A stretch of 64,000 bases of DNA from assembly GCA_963836785.1 (NCBI GenBank), contig CAWIKW010000006.1, forward strand, positions 124,001-188,000, in the 5' to 3' direction. Positions within the stretch are counted from its first letter, which is position 1, and every line of letters begins with the position of its first letter. A model generated the notes under the pieces. That model made no database searches, was not told the origin of the DNA, and worked only from the letters and a program-made list of their open reading frames with translations. The stretch is from DASQPR01 sp963836785. Lineage in GTDB: Bacteria; Actinomycetota; Actinomycetes; Mycobacteriales; Micromonosporaceae. Position numbers and translations under genes: made by a program. Below are positions 33,367-42,681 of this stretch, one piece after another.

Positions 33367-34512
33367 TCAGCTCTTGCCCAACGATCGCGAGATGACCAGA
33401 CGCTGAATCTGGTTCGTGCCCTCGACGATCTGGAGCACCTTGGCCTCGCGCATGTAGCGCTCGACCGGGTGATCGGACACGTAGCCGTAGCCGCCCAGGA
33501 CCTGGACAGCGTCGGTAGTGACCGCCATCGCCATGTCGGTCGCGAACAGCTTCGTCTTCGCCGCCTCGGCCGAGTAGGGACGACCGGCGTCGCGCAGGCG
33601 AGCCGTGGCGAGCAGCAATGCCCGCGCGGCGGCCACCTGTGTCGCCATGTCGGCAAGCATGAAGCCGATGCCCTCGAACGTCGCGATCGGCTGGCCGAAC
33701 TGTTCGCGCTCCCCCGCGTAGGCAACCGCGTAGTCGAGCGCGGCCTGAGCGAGCCCGACCGCGCAGGCGGCGATGCCGAGGCGGCCCGCGTCCAGCGCGC
33801 TCATCGCGATACGGAAGCCGATGCCCTCCTCGCCGACGAGGCGGTCGGCGGGCACGCGGGCATCCTCGAACGCGATCTGCGCGATGGGCGAGGACCGCAG
33901 GCCCATCGTCTTCTCCCGGGGCAGCGGGTTGATGCCGGGTATCGACGCGTCGGCCAGGATGCAGGAGATGCCGGCCGCACCCGGACCGCCCGTCCGGCAG
34001 AACACGTTGTAGAAGTCGGCGACGCCGGCGTGCGTGATCCACGCCTTCGTGCCGTTGAGTACGTAGTCGCCGCCGTCACGAACCGCTCTCGTCGCGAGCG
34101 CGGCGGCGTCCGAGCCACCCTGCGGTTCGGAGAGGCAGTACGCGCCGAGCAGTTCGCCACCGAGCATGGCTGGCAGCAGCTCGTCGCGAATCGCATCGGA
34201 ACCGTACGCCGCCACCGGATAGCACGCGAGCGTGTGCACGGAGACCGCCTCGGCAACCGCCAACCAGCGGCTCGCCAGCACCTCGAGCACCTGTACGTAC
34301 ACCTCGTAGGGCTGCGCCGCGCCACCGTAGGCCTCCGCGTACGGCAGCCCGAGCAGTCCCGACCGGCCGAGCGTCCGGATCACCTCGCGCGGGAACTCGC
34401 CGCGCGCTTCGAAGTCGTTGACCCGCGGCGCCAGCTCACGGTCGGCGAGGTCGGTCGTGAGCTCGAGCAGAGCCACGGCGTCCTCGGTCGGCAGGATGCG
34501 TTCGATGGTCAC
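33367..34512 (-). CDS. Acyl-CoA dehydrogenase
   Basis: 381 residues from GTG 34512 (MTIERILPTED); the upstream in-frame extension to 34749 is not protein-like. All core signatures are present: LLGAYCLSEPQGGSDAAAL (FAD), YVLNGTKAWITHA, the region DAGRLGIAACAVGLAQAALDYAV, VLGGYGYVSDHPVERYMREAKVLQIVEGTNQIQRLVISR with the catalytic Glu in EGTNQ. It dehydrogenates an acyl-CoA at the alpha-beta bond and passes electrons to ETF. Length is standard for the short/branched-chain class. It is read in the same direction as the peptidase gene 55 nt upstream. Confidence 0.93.
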   Translation of the reverse strand: MTIERILPTEDAVALLELTTDLADRELAPRVNDFEARGEFPREVIRTLGRSGLLGLPYAEAYGGAAQPYEVYVQVLEVLASRWLAVAEAVSVHTLACYPVAAYGSDAIRDELLPAMLGGELLGAYCLSEPQGGSDAAALATRAVRDGGDYVLNGTKAWITHAGVADFYNVFCRTGGPGAAGISCILADASIPGINPLPREKTMGLRSSPIAQIAFEDARVPADRLVGEEGIGFRIAMSALDAGRLGIAACAVGLAQAALDYAVAYAGEREQFGQPIATFEGIGFMLADMATQVAAARALLLATARLRDAGRPYSAEAAKTKLFATDMAMAVTTDAVQVLGGYGYVSDHPVERYMREAKVLQIVEGTNQIQRLVISRSLGKS

Positions 34513-34567
34513 TGGTGCAGTCCCTCGTGTGTCGCCGTTGTTGGTCGTGCCGATAGCGTTCGTGCCA

Positions 34568-35704
34568 TCAGAGGTAGACAAGATCAGTGAGTCGATTGTT
34601 GAGCCGGCGCACCCCGTCGGGAGTGCACACGACGATGTCCTCGATGCGGGCACCGTGATGTCCGGCGAGGTAGATCCCGGGCTCGATCGAAAAAGACATG
34701 CCCGGCTCGACGGGCAGTGCGTTGCCGGCCACGATGTACGGGTCCTCATGGCCGTCCATGCCGATGCCGTGGCCGGTGCGATGCAGGAACGCTTCGCCGT
34801 ACCCGCCGTCGGCGATCACATCGCGCGCCGCCGCGTCGATCGCCTCGCACGTCACTCCCGGCCGCACGGCGGCCACGGCCGCGTTCTGTGCCTCGAAGAG
34901 GACGGCGTAGTACGCCGCGAACTCGGCCGGTGGCTCGCCGCCAGCGACGTACGTCCGGGTCGAGTCGGAGCAGTATCCCGACGGCATCGTGCCGCCGATG
35001 TCGACCACGACCGGATCGCCTTCGGCGATGACCCGATCGGACGTGCCGTGATGCGGACTCGCGCCGTTGGGACCGCTCGCGACAATCGCGAAATCCGCGA
35101 CGGCGTGGCCACTGGCCCGGATCGCGTCGAGGATGTCGGCCGCGACCTCGTTCTCGGTCCGACCCGGCCGGAGCCAGTCGCCCATCCGCGCGTGCACGCT
35201 GTCGATGGCGGCTCCGGCCGCGGCGAGCGCCGCGATCTCCGCCGGCGTCTTGCGCATGCGCAACTCGCGCATCACCGGACCGGCCAGCCGCTGCTCCAAC
35301 TCGGGTAGCGCATCCCGCAGACCGAGCACGTGCTCGGCGAACATGCGATTGCCGACGCCGACCTTCGCACCCGGACGCACGGCAGCGCCGAGCGCCGTGC
35401 GAACCAGCGGGTACGGATCGGAGCCGTCGGCGTGGTCGACGATGACGACGCCGGTGCCCGGGGCCGGTGACGCCTCGGCGGCCGGACGTTCCAGGGTCGG
35501 AACGACCAGCGTCACGGGACCGTCGGCCGGCACGACCAGGCACGTCAAGCGCTCGAGCTGGTGAGCCTGGTAGCCGGTCAGATATCGGAGGTCGGCGCTC
35601 GGCGCGATCAGCAACCCCGCCAGGCCGGCCGACGCGACCGCGCGTTGCGCCGTGGCGAGCCGCTCCGCCGTATAGAGATCGTCCACTGACGCGTCGAGTC
35701 CCAC
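34568..35704 (-). CDS. pepE: M24-family metallopeptidase (Xaa-Pro dipeptidase/aminopeptidase)
   Basis: 378 residues from GTG 35704. The creatinase-like N-terminal domain is followed by the pita-bread catalytic domain with all five metal ligands: VVVDIGG, YCSDSTRTY, LHRTGHGIGMDGHE, SFSIEPGIY and GARIEDIVV. It cleaves N-terminal residues or dipeptides before proline in the cytoplasm using two divalent metals. TAAGCT 7 nt upstream of the GTG indicates a leaderless start. The gene is divergent from the exonuclease gene, the same neighbours as M. tuberculosis pepE and Rv2090. Confidence 0.9.
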   Translation of the reverse strand: MGLDASVDDLYTAERLATAQRAVASAGLAGLLIAPSADLRYLTGYQAHQLERLTCLVVPADGPVTLVVPTLERPAAEASPAPGTGVVIVDHADGSDPYPLVRTALGAAVRPGAKVGVGNRMFAEHVLGLRDALPELEQRLAGPVMRELRMRKTPAEIAALAAAGAAIDSVHARMGDWLRPGRTENEVAADILDAIRASGHAVADFAIVASGPNGASPHHGTSDRVIAEGDPVVVDIGGTMPSGYCSDSTRTYVAGGEPPAEFAAYYAVLFEAQNAAVAAVRPGVTCEAIDAAARDVIADGGYGEAFLHRTGHGIGMDGHEDPYIVAGNALPVEPGMSFSIEPGIYLAGHHGARIEDIVVCTPDGVRRLNNRLTDLVYL

Positions 35705-35711
35705 GGCCGTT

Positions 35712-35717
35712 AGCTTA
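35712..35717 (-). promoter_or_regulatory. -10 element TAAGCT of leaderless pepE transcript
   Basis: Followed on the minus strand by 7 nt and GTG 35704. Confidence 0.5.
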
Positions 35718-35752
35718 ACGCTCGTTCGGCTTGGGTCACGAGCCCATTACCC

Positions 35753-35826
35753 GGTGTCGTACGGTGTCTTCCGGTGTTCTTGCGGTGCCGTACGGCGTCG
35801 TTGCGCTGTCGTGCGGCGTCTGTCGG
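35753..35826. repeat. Degenerate decamer tandem array, about seven units
   Basis: Units related to GGTGTCGTAC follow each other every 10-11 bp (35753, 35763, 35773, 35784, 35794, 35805, 35815). The spacing equals one helical turn. The array fills the space between the divergent pepE and exonuclease starts. Confidence 0.65.
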
Positions 35827-35850
35827 CACCACGTGGCAAGCTCAACGATC

Positions 35851-36771
35851 GTGACGACTCCGCCGATTCTGCTCATCGACGCCCCGAGCCTCTATTTCCG
35901 CGCGTACTTCGGTGTTCCGGAGTCGGCCGCCACCGATGTGGACGGCCGACCGGTCAACGCGATCCGCGGCTTTATCGACATGTTGGCGACATTGATCCGC
36001 ACCCGGCGACCGGACCGGATGGTGTGCGCGCTGGACAACGACTGGCGGCCGGCGTGGCGGGTCAAGCTGATCGACTCGTACAAGAAGCACCGGCTGACTC
36101 CGAGCGGCGGCGAAGAGGTTCCGGACAACCTCACGCCGCAGATCCCGACCATCCTCGACGTACTTGCCGCGGTCGGCATCCCGGCCATTGGCGCCGACGG
36201 TTACGAGGCCGACGACGTGCTCGGCACGCTCGCGACCACCCAGCCGGGGCCGGTCGAGGTGGTGTCCGGCGATCGTGACCTCTTCCAGCTCGTCGACGAC
36301 GCGAAGCCGGTGCGGCTGTTGTATGTGGGCCGCGGCGTCGCCAACCTCGAGGTCTGCGACAACGCGTACGTCGACCGCCGCTACGGCGTGCCGGCGGCGG
36401 GCTATGCCGATTTTGCGGCGCTGCGCGGCGACCCGAGCGACGGACTGCCCGGCGTGTCCGGCGTGGGCGAGAAGACCGCGGCGCGCCTGATCGCCCGCCA
36501 CGGCACGCTTGCCGCCATGGTCGCCGCACTCGACGATCCGGACGCGGGCTTCGCCCCGGGCGTCCGGACGAAACTCCTCGCCGCCCGCGACTACCTCACG
36601 GTCGCGCCGGAGGTCGTCGCCGTGGCGCGCGACGTCAAGCTGCCCAAACTCGATCCGACGCTGCCCGACGCTCCCATGGATGGCGATCGGCTGCTGGCCC
36701 TGGCCGAGCACTACAACCTCGCCGGATCGGCGCGGCGCCTGGTCGACGCGCTCCACCAAGCGGCCGGCTGA
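35851..36771 (+). CDS. 5'-3' exonuclease (PolA N-terminal-like, stand-alone)
   Basis: 306 residues from GTG 35851. The FEN/PIN-like nuclease domain is complete: LLIDAPSLYFRAYFG, CALDNDWRPAWRVKLIDSYKKHR, GADGYEADDVLGTLA, EVVSGDRDLFQLVDD and the helix-hairpin-helix DPSDGLPGVSGVGEKTAARLI. The acidic metal-binding residues of the PolA 5' nuclease are all there, but no polymerase domain follows. It probably removes RNA primers or flaps. Its orthologue neighbours pepE and helY in mycobacteria. Confidence 0.92.
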   Translation: MTTPPILLIDAPSLYFRAYFGVPESAATDVDGRPVNAIRGFIDMLATLIRTRRPDRMVCALDNDWRPAWRVKLIDSYKKHRLTPSGGEEVPDNLTPQIPTILDVLAAVGIPAIGADGYEADDVLGTLATTQPGPVEVVSGDRDLFQLVDDAKPVRLLYVGRGVANLEVCDNAYVDRRYGVPAAGYADFAALRGDPSDGLPGVSGVGEKTAARLIARHGTLAAMVAALDDPDAGFAPGVRTKLLAARDYLTVAPEVVAVARDVKLPKLDPTLPDAPMDGDRLLALAEHYNLAGSARRLVDALHQAAG

Positions 36772-36830
36772 TCGCGACCGCCCGACCGCGAGTCGACGTG
36801 AAAGCGTTGCAGCGCCCGGGAACGGACCGC

Positions 36831-37667
36831 CTAGAATCGATCGTCGTCGATGCGATAACCGAAGGATGACCGCCGGGTCAGCGGCGCGCCGGCGGAGCCG
36901 GCCAGGCGCTGCTCGAGATCGTCCAGCGCCGCCGTCTCGTCCTCGGACACCGAGTTCAGCATCGCGTAGCCGAGCACCACGACCACGATCAGCATGAACA
37001 CGAAGATCGGCACGAGGAACGCGACGGCCTGGAACCCGGTCACGTCGCGCGGGACCGTGTTCAGGTGCACCTGCATCGCGGCCATGCCGGTGTAGTGCAT
37101 CGCGCAGACCGCGACGCCCATGATGGCCGCGGCGCCGACGACAGCACCGGTCTTGCGGACCGAGACGGTGAACCAGAGCGCGACGGTCGACGCCACGACG
37201 GCGATCACGACCGAGGCGATGATCAGACGCATGTCCCATATGGCGGTGCCGTCCATGCGCATGGCGGCCATGCCGGTGTAGTGCATCGCGGCCACACCGA
37301 CCCCCATGAACAGGCCAGCGACGAAGATCTTCGGAAGCGTCGGCCGGGTCGTGTAACCGACGATGAACAGGCCGAAGCCGACCACGATGATCGCGGCGAT
37401 CCAGCTCGCAAGCGTGATGGTCAGATCGAAGCGCACCTGCGAACCGGTGATCGAGAAGCCCACCATCGCGACGAAGTGCATGACCCAGATGCCCGTCCCG
37501 CCGATGGCCCACGCGGCGAGAATGAGCCACCGGGCGCGCCGGCCCCCGACCGGGATCAGCCGAGCCCGTGCCGTCGCATTCAGCCCCAGCAGACAGCCGA
37601 GAAACGAAAACAGGTACGCGAGCGTAGGGGTGAGCCACCCGTACTGCGTCTCGGTGACGTGTGCCAC
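36831..37667 (-). CDS. MHYT-domain integral membrane protein
   Basis: 278 residues from GTG 37667 with AAGG 7 nt upstream. Seven membrane helices carry the MHYT signatures: WVMHFVAMVGF, AAMHYTGMAAMRMDG and CAMHYTGMAAMQVHL. Conserved Met/His residues near the outer face are thought to bind copper and sense oxygen, CO or NO. Here no output domain (GGDEF/EAL or kinase) follows; the C-terminus is a short acidic tail. A 265-nt region between this start and the helY stop holds no convincing gene. Confidence 0.92.
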   Translation of the reverse strand: MAHVTETQYGWLTPTLAYLFSFLGCLLGLNATARARLIPVGGRRARWLILAAWAIGGTGIWVMHFVAMVGFSITGSQVRFDLTITLASWIAAIIVVGFGLFIVGYTTRPTLPKIFVAGLFMGVGVAAMHYTGMAAMRMDGTAIWDMRLIIASVVIAVVASTVALWFTVSVRKTGAVVGAAAIMGVAVCAMHYTGMAAMQVHLNTVPRDVTGFQAVAFLVPIFVFMLIVVVVLGYAMLNSVSEDETAALDDLEQRLAGSAGAPLTRRSSFGYRIDDDRF

Positions 37668-37932
37668 GTCTAACCTTCCCCGACAACGACGGGGTGCCGA
37701 TCCGGTTGGACGGCACCCGCGTGATGACGGACGCGTTGTTAGCGTCCGGATTCAGACCGACGGCCGACATTCGTGCGCCGGACCCCAACGATCGCGCCCC
37801 GAGCCATCCTCGCGGATCCATGGCCACCAGGACAAGTGACTGTACGTGTCACGATCTGACATCGTGCCGGGAAAAAGCGCTCGCGGCACGACTCGGCGGC
37901 ACGAAACGATGACTGTGAGTAATCGCCGCCGC

Positions 37933-40692
37933 TCAGGTCACTGCGGAGTAGTCCAGGATGCCGCGGTTCACCAGACGTGCGGCGTCGCGGGCGGAACCAC
38001 GCAACGGGTGCCCGCTCGGCACGGCCTCGGCGATCTGTCCGAGCAGGTCGACGACCTGACGCGCCCACCGGACGAAGTCGCCGGCCGGCATGTCGCCATC
38101 GACGGTATGTCCGCTCGCCAGAACCTTGGACAGCGGCTCGCCGCGCGCCCACCGGAAGATCGGCCAGACGAAACCGAGATCCGGTTCGCGGGTCAGTTCG
38201 ACACCGGCCGCGTGCTCGTCGGCCGAGAGATCGGTCCAGAGATCCTCGGCGGCGTCGATCGCGTCGCCGACCGGTCCATTCGGCACCGACGCGTGCTCGT
38301 CGACGTCTCGGCGAGCCTCGTAGACGACGACCGAGACGGCGGCGGCCAGCTCGGCCGGCGACAGGCCGGTCCAGACGTCGCGACGGATGCATTCGGCCAC
38401 GAGCAGATCGGCCTCGGTCCAGACCCGCGCCAGCATCCGGCCGGGCTCGGTCACGCCGGCCGGGCCGAGGTAGCCGCGCTTGGTCAGGACCGAGCACACC
38501 GCGTCGAACATGCGGGACAACGACCCCGTACGGCTCGCCACCTTGTCCCGCAACGACGCCGTATCCCGGTTCAGCCGCCAGCGCCGCTCGGCCCAGCGGG
38601 CGTGGTCTTCCCGATCCGGGCAGGAGTGGCACGGGTGCTTGCGCAACTCGTGGCGGAGCTGGTCGAGTTGACGGTCGTCAGCGGCGGCCCGCCGGGGTCG
38701 CGGCGGCCGCCGTAGATCGCGCCCGACCTGCGCCGCGCGCAGGCTTGCCGCCAGATCGCGGCGCTCGGCCGGCGAGCGCGGGTTGAACCCCTTGGGTACG
38801 CGCACCCGGGCCAGCGCCTCCACCGGTGCCGAGAAATCGGTGACCGAGATGCGCCCGGCCCACCGGCTCTCGGTCAGCACGAGCGGGCGTGGCTCGTGAA
38901 AACCGCCCACGCCGGGGTCAATGATGATCGCGAGGCCGGCGCGTTTGCCCGACGGCACCCGGATAACGTCGCCGATCTTGAGCTTCTCGAGGGCGGTCAA
39001 GGCCGCATTGCGGCGGGCCGAGACGCCCTGGCGTGCCAACGCCCGCTCGCGTTCGGCGATCTTCATCCGGATGTCGAAATACTCCGCGAAGTCGCCGCGG
39101 TCGCACGCCATCTCGATCTCGTACACCGCGGCGGTCTCGCCGTTCGCCTGCACCTGTTTGGCCAGGCCGACCACCGAACGGTCGGCCTGGAACTGGGCGA
39201 ACGACGACTCGAGCAGGTCGCGGGCCGGCCCGACGCCGACCGAGCCGACCAGGTTGACCGCCATGTTGTACGACGGGCGGAAACTCGACCGCAGCGGGTA
39301 CGTACGGGTCGAGGCGAGCCCGGCGACGTGCCGCGGATCGACCTCGGGCGACCACACCACCACCGCGTGCCCCTCGATGTCGATGCCACGGCGGCCGGCC
39401 CGACCGGTGAGCTGCGTGTACTCCCCCGCCGTCAGGTCGACGTGCTGCTCGCCGTTGAACTTCACCAACCGTTCGAGCACGACGCAGCGTGCCGGCATGT
39501 TGATCCCGAGCGACAGCGTTTCGGTCGCGAACACGGCTTTGACGAGCCCTCGGACGAACAGCTCCTCCACGACTTCCTTGAACGTCGGCAGGAGCCCGGC
39601 GTGGTGGGCCGCGAGCCCGCGTTCCAAACCGTCGAGCCACTCCCAGTAGCCGAGCACGTTGAGATCCTCGGACGGGATGGCGGCCGTACGCGCCTGCACG
39701 ATCTCACGGATCTCGGTGCGCTCGTCGGGTGTCGTGAGCCGCAGACCCGCGTCGAGGCACTGGCGAACCGCCGCGTCGCAACCGGCCCGGCTGAAGATGA
39801 AGTCGATCGCCGGGAGCAGCCCGTCGCGGTCGAGCCGCTCGATGATGTCCGGGCGCGCCGGCGGTGGCCAGCGACGCGACCGTCCGCGTCGGCGGAAGTC
39901 GTCGGCGTCCAACCGACGCCCGGTCTCGCGGGTGTAGCGCAGCAACTCCGGGTGTACATCGTGCTTGGCGGCGGCGCTCGCGTCGTGGAACAGGTCGAAC
40001 ATTCGCTTGCCGACGAGCATGTGCTGCCACAGCGGCACCGGGCGGTGCTCGGTGACCACGACCGCGGTCTCACCCCGTACGGTCGTGAGCCAGTCGGCGA
40101 ACTCTTCCGCGTTGGAGACCGTGGCCGACAGCGACACGAGCGTCACGCTCGCCGGGAGATGGATGATGACCTCTTCCCAGACCGCGCCGCGGAAACGGTC
40201 GGCCAGGTAGTGCACCTCGTCCATGACGACGTAGCCGAGGCCGTCGAGCGTCGCCGATCCGGCATAGAGCATGTTGCGCAGCACTTCGGTCGTCATGACG
40301 ACGACGGGCGCATCGCCGTTGATCGCGTTGTCGCCCGTCAGGAGGCCGACGTTGGCCGCGCCGTAGCGCTCGACGAGGTCGTGGAACTTCTGGTTCGACA
40401 GCGCCTTGATCGGCGTCGTATAGAAGCACTTGCGTCTCGGCGTACCAGGGGGCTGGCCGTCGCCGCCGCGCAGCGCAAGATGCACCGCGAACTCGCCGAC
40501 CACCGTCTTGCCGGCGCCCGTCGGCGCGCAGACAAGCACGCCGCCGCCGGCCTCGAGCGCGGCGCAGGCCTCACGTTGGAACGGATCCAGCTCAAAGGGA
40601 AGATCGGCGACGAACTCGGTGAGCGCTGGATGGCGTGCCGCCGCCGCGGCCCGCCGACGGGACGCGGCATACCGCTCGGCGGGGCTGGTCAC
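37933..40692 (-). CDS. helY: Ski2/Mtr4-like DEAD/DEAH RNA helicase HelY
   Basis: 919 residues from GTG 40692. Motif I APTGAGKT, motif II DEVHYL, motif III SLSATVSN and motif VI QLTGRAGRRGID are all intact. Between them, AAHHAGLLPTFKEVVEELFVRGLVKAVFATETLSLGINMPARCVV is typical of Ski2-like enzymes. The C-terminal DSHCT-like domain includes PCHSCPDREDHARWAERRWRL. It unwinds structured RNA in ATP-dependent turnover or ribosome-linked processes. TAGCCT 6 nt upstream of the GTG supports a leaderless start. It is divergent from a HAD gene. Confidence 0.94.
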   Translation of the reverse strand: MTSPAERYAASRRRAAAAARHPALTEFVADLPFELDPFQREACAALEAGGGVLVCAPTGAGKTVVGEFAVHLALRGGDGQPPGTPRRKCFYTTPIKALSNQKFHDLVERYGAANVGLLTGDNAINGDAPVVVMTTEVLRNMLYAGSATLDGLGYVVMDEVHYLADRFRGAVWEEVIIHLPASVTLVSLSATVSNAEEFADWLTTVRGETAVVVTEHRPVPLWQHMLVGKRMFDLFHDASAAAKHDVHPELLRYTRETGRRLDADDFRRRGRSRRWPPPARPDIIERLDRDGLLPAIDFIFSRAGCDAAVRQCLDAGLRLTTPDERTEIREIVQARTAAIPSEDLNVLGYWEWLDGLERGLAAHHAGLLPTFKEVVEELFVRGLVKAVFATETLSLGINMPARCVVLERLVKFNGEQHVDLTAGEYTQLTGRAGRRGIDIEGHAVVVWSPEVDPRHVAGLASTRTYPLRSSFRPSYNMAVNLVGSVGVGPARDLLESSFAQFQADRSVVGLAKQVQANGETAAVYEIEMACDRGDFAEYFDIRMKIAERERALARQGVSARRNAALTALEKLKIGDVIRVPSGKRAGLAIIIDPGVGGFHEPRPLVLTESRWAGRISVTDFSAPVEALARVRVPKGFNPRSPAERRDLAASLRAAQVGRDLRRPPRPRRAAADDRQLDQLRHELRKHPCHSCPDREDHARWAERRWRLNRDTASLRDKVASRTGSLSRMFDAVCSVLTKRGYLGPAGVTEPGRMLARVWTEADLLVAECIRRDVWTGLSPAELAAAVSVVVYEARRDVDEHASVPNGPVGDAIDAAEDLWTDLSADEHAAGVELTREPDLGFVWPIFRWARGEPLSKVLASGHTVDGDMPAGDFVRWARQVVDLLGQIAEAVPSGHPLRGSARDAARLVNRGILDYSAVT

Positions 40693-40698
40693 ACCTTC

Positions 40699-40704
40699 AG
40701 GCTA
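40699..40704 (-). promoter_or_regulatory. -10 element TAGCCT of leaderless helY transcript
   Basis: Followed on the minus strand by 6 nt and GTG 40692. Confidence 0.5.
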
Positions 40705-40822
40705 GTGGATGGGCGCAGCGACCGGTCGTGCGCCCACGCGTACGCGGCGTCGCGCCGGCCGTGCGGTTGGTCACGTTCCGGGTGGTTCGGGCGGGTCGTG
40801 CGAGGCGCCGACCGGCTGGGCG

Positions 40823-40828
40823 TATGGT
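40823..40828 (+). promoter_or_regulatory. -10 element TATGGT of leaderless HAD transcript
   Basis: Followed by 6 nt and GTG 40835, the start chosen for the HAD gene. Confidence 0.5.
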
Positions 40829-40834
40829 GCGTTC

Positions 40835-41611
40835 GTGCCGGAGCAAGCCGAACCGCCGATTCCCGGCACCTCGACCGAGCCCGGATCGACCGGCACTGGC
40901 GGCGGTCTCCGGCGTACGGAGGCGGTCCTCTTCGACTTCCACGGCACGCTCGCCCAGGTCGAGGACGCCGTGACCTGGGTGCGGGCGGCGGCGGCCGAAT
41001 GCGGCACGGCGCTCGACATCGCGCCGGCGACGGTCCTGGCCGACCGCCTGGTGACCGCGGGCCGGGCCGGAGGCCCGCTGCCGGCCCGGGTACCACCGCA
41101 TTTGATCGAGGTCTGGGCGGCCCGCGACCTGTACGAATACGCACACCGTGCCGCTTTCACCGGACTGGCCGAGACGGTCGACACCACCATCGAAGGGCTG
41201 CCCGAAGCGCTCTACGAACGCCTACTCTCGCCGCGGGGCTGGCGGGCGTACGCGGATGCCGCGGTGACGATGGCCGGGCTCAAGGCGGCCGGCAAACGCA
41301 TCGGCATCGTCAGCAACATCGGCTTCGACATCCGGCCGATGTTCGAGGCGTACGGTCTGGCCGACTACGTCGACGCCTATGTCCTCTCGTACGAGATCGG
41401 CCGCCTCAAGCCGGATCCGGCGATCTTCGAGTACGCGTGCGCCAAGCTCCAGGTCGCCCCCGAGCACGCGCTCATGGTCGGCGACACGCCCGGTGACGCG
41501 GCCGCGGTCGCGATCGGCTGCACCGCGTACGTCGTCCCGGCGGCTGGGCCCGGCGAGGCGAACGGCCTGTCCGCGGTGTGCGCGCTCGCCGGCCACCCAC
41601 CACTCGACTGA
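40835..41611 (+). CDS. HAD-family hydrolase
   Basis: 258 residues from GTG 40835 (VPEQAEPPIPG); an upstream frame to 40709 is unlikely. HAD motif I is VLFDFHGTLAQ: the nucleophilic Asp is present but the usual second Asp (general acid) is His, a variant seen in other actinobacterial HAD proteins. Motif II is GIVSNIG, motif III is K in GRLKPDPAIFEYA, and motif IV is MVGDTPGDAAAV. It is a class I HAD with a helical cap, probably a phosphatase of a small metabolite. Confidence 0.88.
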   Translation: MPEQAEPPIPGTSTEPGSTGTGGGLRRTEAVLFDFHGTLAQVEDAVTWVRAAAAECGTALDIAPATVLADRLVTAGRAGGPLPARVPPHLIEVWAARDLYEYAHRAAFTGLAETVDTTIEGLPEALYERLLSPRGWRAYADAAVTMAGLKAAGKRIGIVSNIGFDIRPMFEAYGLADYVDAYVLSYEIGRLKPDPAIFEYACAKLQVAPEHALMVGDTPGDAAAVAIGCTAYVVPAAGPGEANGLSAVCALAGHPPLD

Positions 41612-41648
41612 CCGTGCACCGGCGCGCGCCAGATCCGCGCTGTCGCCG

Positions 41649-42585
41649 CTACGCGAGCAGGGTCAACGCGCCGGGCACCGCGGTCACCGTCACCGGCAGC
41701 GGCGAGGTGCGTTCGCCGTCCACGTATGCGGTGATCCCGTCGGCGTCGAGCTCAACTTCGCGCGCCCGGTAGGCCGTGACCATCGGATGGGACACGTGGG
41801 TGCCGGCGTACACGCGTGGCTTGATCCGGATCAGCGTGGTCCGGCTGATCGGGCCGGCGATCACGACGTCGAGCAGCCCGTCGCTGGCGTCGGCGGCCGG
41901 ACAGATGCGCATGCCGCCGCCGTACGCCGGCGTGTTGCCGACCGCGACGAGGACCGCGTCCAGGCGGTGCTCGACACCGTCGAGGCGCAGCGTGTAGGGC
42001 CGCGGCTTCAGCCGCACGAGTTCGGCGACAATCGCGACGTCGTAACGTCGCGGGCCGCGCGGGAACCGCATGCGGTTGGCCCGTTCGTTGACCATCGCAT
42101 CGAATCCGGCGCCCAGCACCCCGGCAAACCATCGGGTCGGTCCGACCGCCGGGACCATCCGGGCAAGATCGACGTGGCGGCGGCGCCCGGTCCGCAGCGC
42201 GTCGGCGACCGCCCGGGCCGCCGCTACCGGATCGGTCGGCAGGCCGACCTCGCGGACGACGTCGTTACCGGTGCCCATCGGGATCGCTCCGAATGCGACG
42301 CCCGTGCCGGCGACCACCTGCAGCCCGAGGTTGACCGTACCGTCGCCGCCGGCAACGATCAGCGCACCCGCACCGGCCGCGACGGCCGCACGCGCCGCGG
42401 ACAGCGCGGCATCGGCCGACGCCGCGGTCAGGACCTCGACCGCGCCCCCCGCGGCTGCGCAGGGCCTCGAGTACCGCCGGTACGGACGACCGGTGCCGGC
42501 CGCGACCGGCGGTCGGATTGAGCAGGACGGCGATGGGCGCACCCGCGACGGGCGGGATGGCGGCGTCGGGCGTTGTCGAAGTCAC
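41649..42585 (-). pseudogene. Diacylglycerol/sphingosine-kinase-like lipid kinase, frameshifted
   Basis: The N-terminus (GTG 42585) reads IAVLLNPTAGRGRHRSSVPAVLEALRSRGG. The rest, AVEVLTAASADAALSAARAAVAAGAGALIVAGGDGTVNLGLQVVAGTGVAFGAIPMGTGNDVVREVGL onward, is in another frame. Shortening the C6 run at 42445-42450 by one base joins them. The kinase domain has the GGDGT and GTGND nucleotide-binding signatures, and the C-terminal beta domain ends DGERTSPLPVTVTAVPGALTLLA. The product would be about 311 residues and phosphorylate a lipid at the membrane. The homopolymer makes an assembly error, or slippage, plausible. Confidence 0.8.
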
Positions 42586-42681
42586 GTCAGGCCTTTACGG
42601 CGGCTTGCGCGGATGCCCCGGCCGGCGACCGGGTCGGTCGAGGATAGCCGGGCCCGGCTCACTGCGGGCAGGTGGCGGGCG

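Noticed and set aside
37661..37912. 83-codon plus-strand frame between the MHYT gene and helY
   Set aside because: No ribosome site or family signal; it overlaps the MHYT start region.
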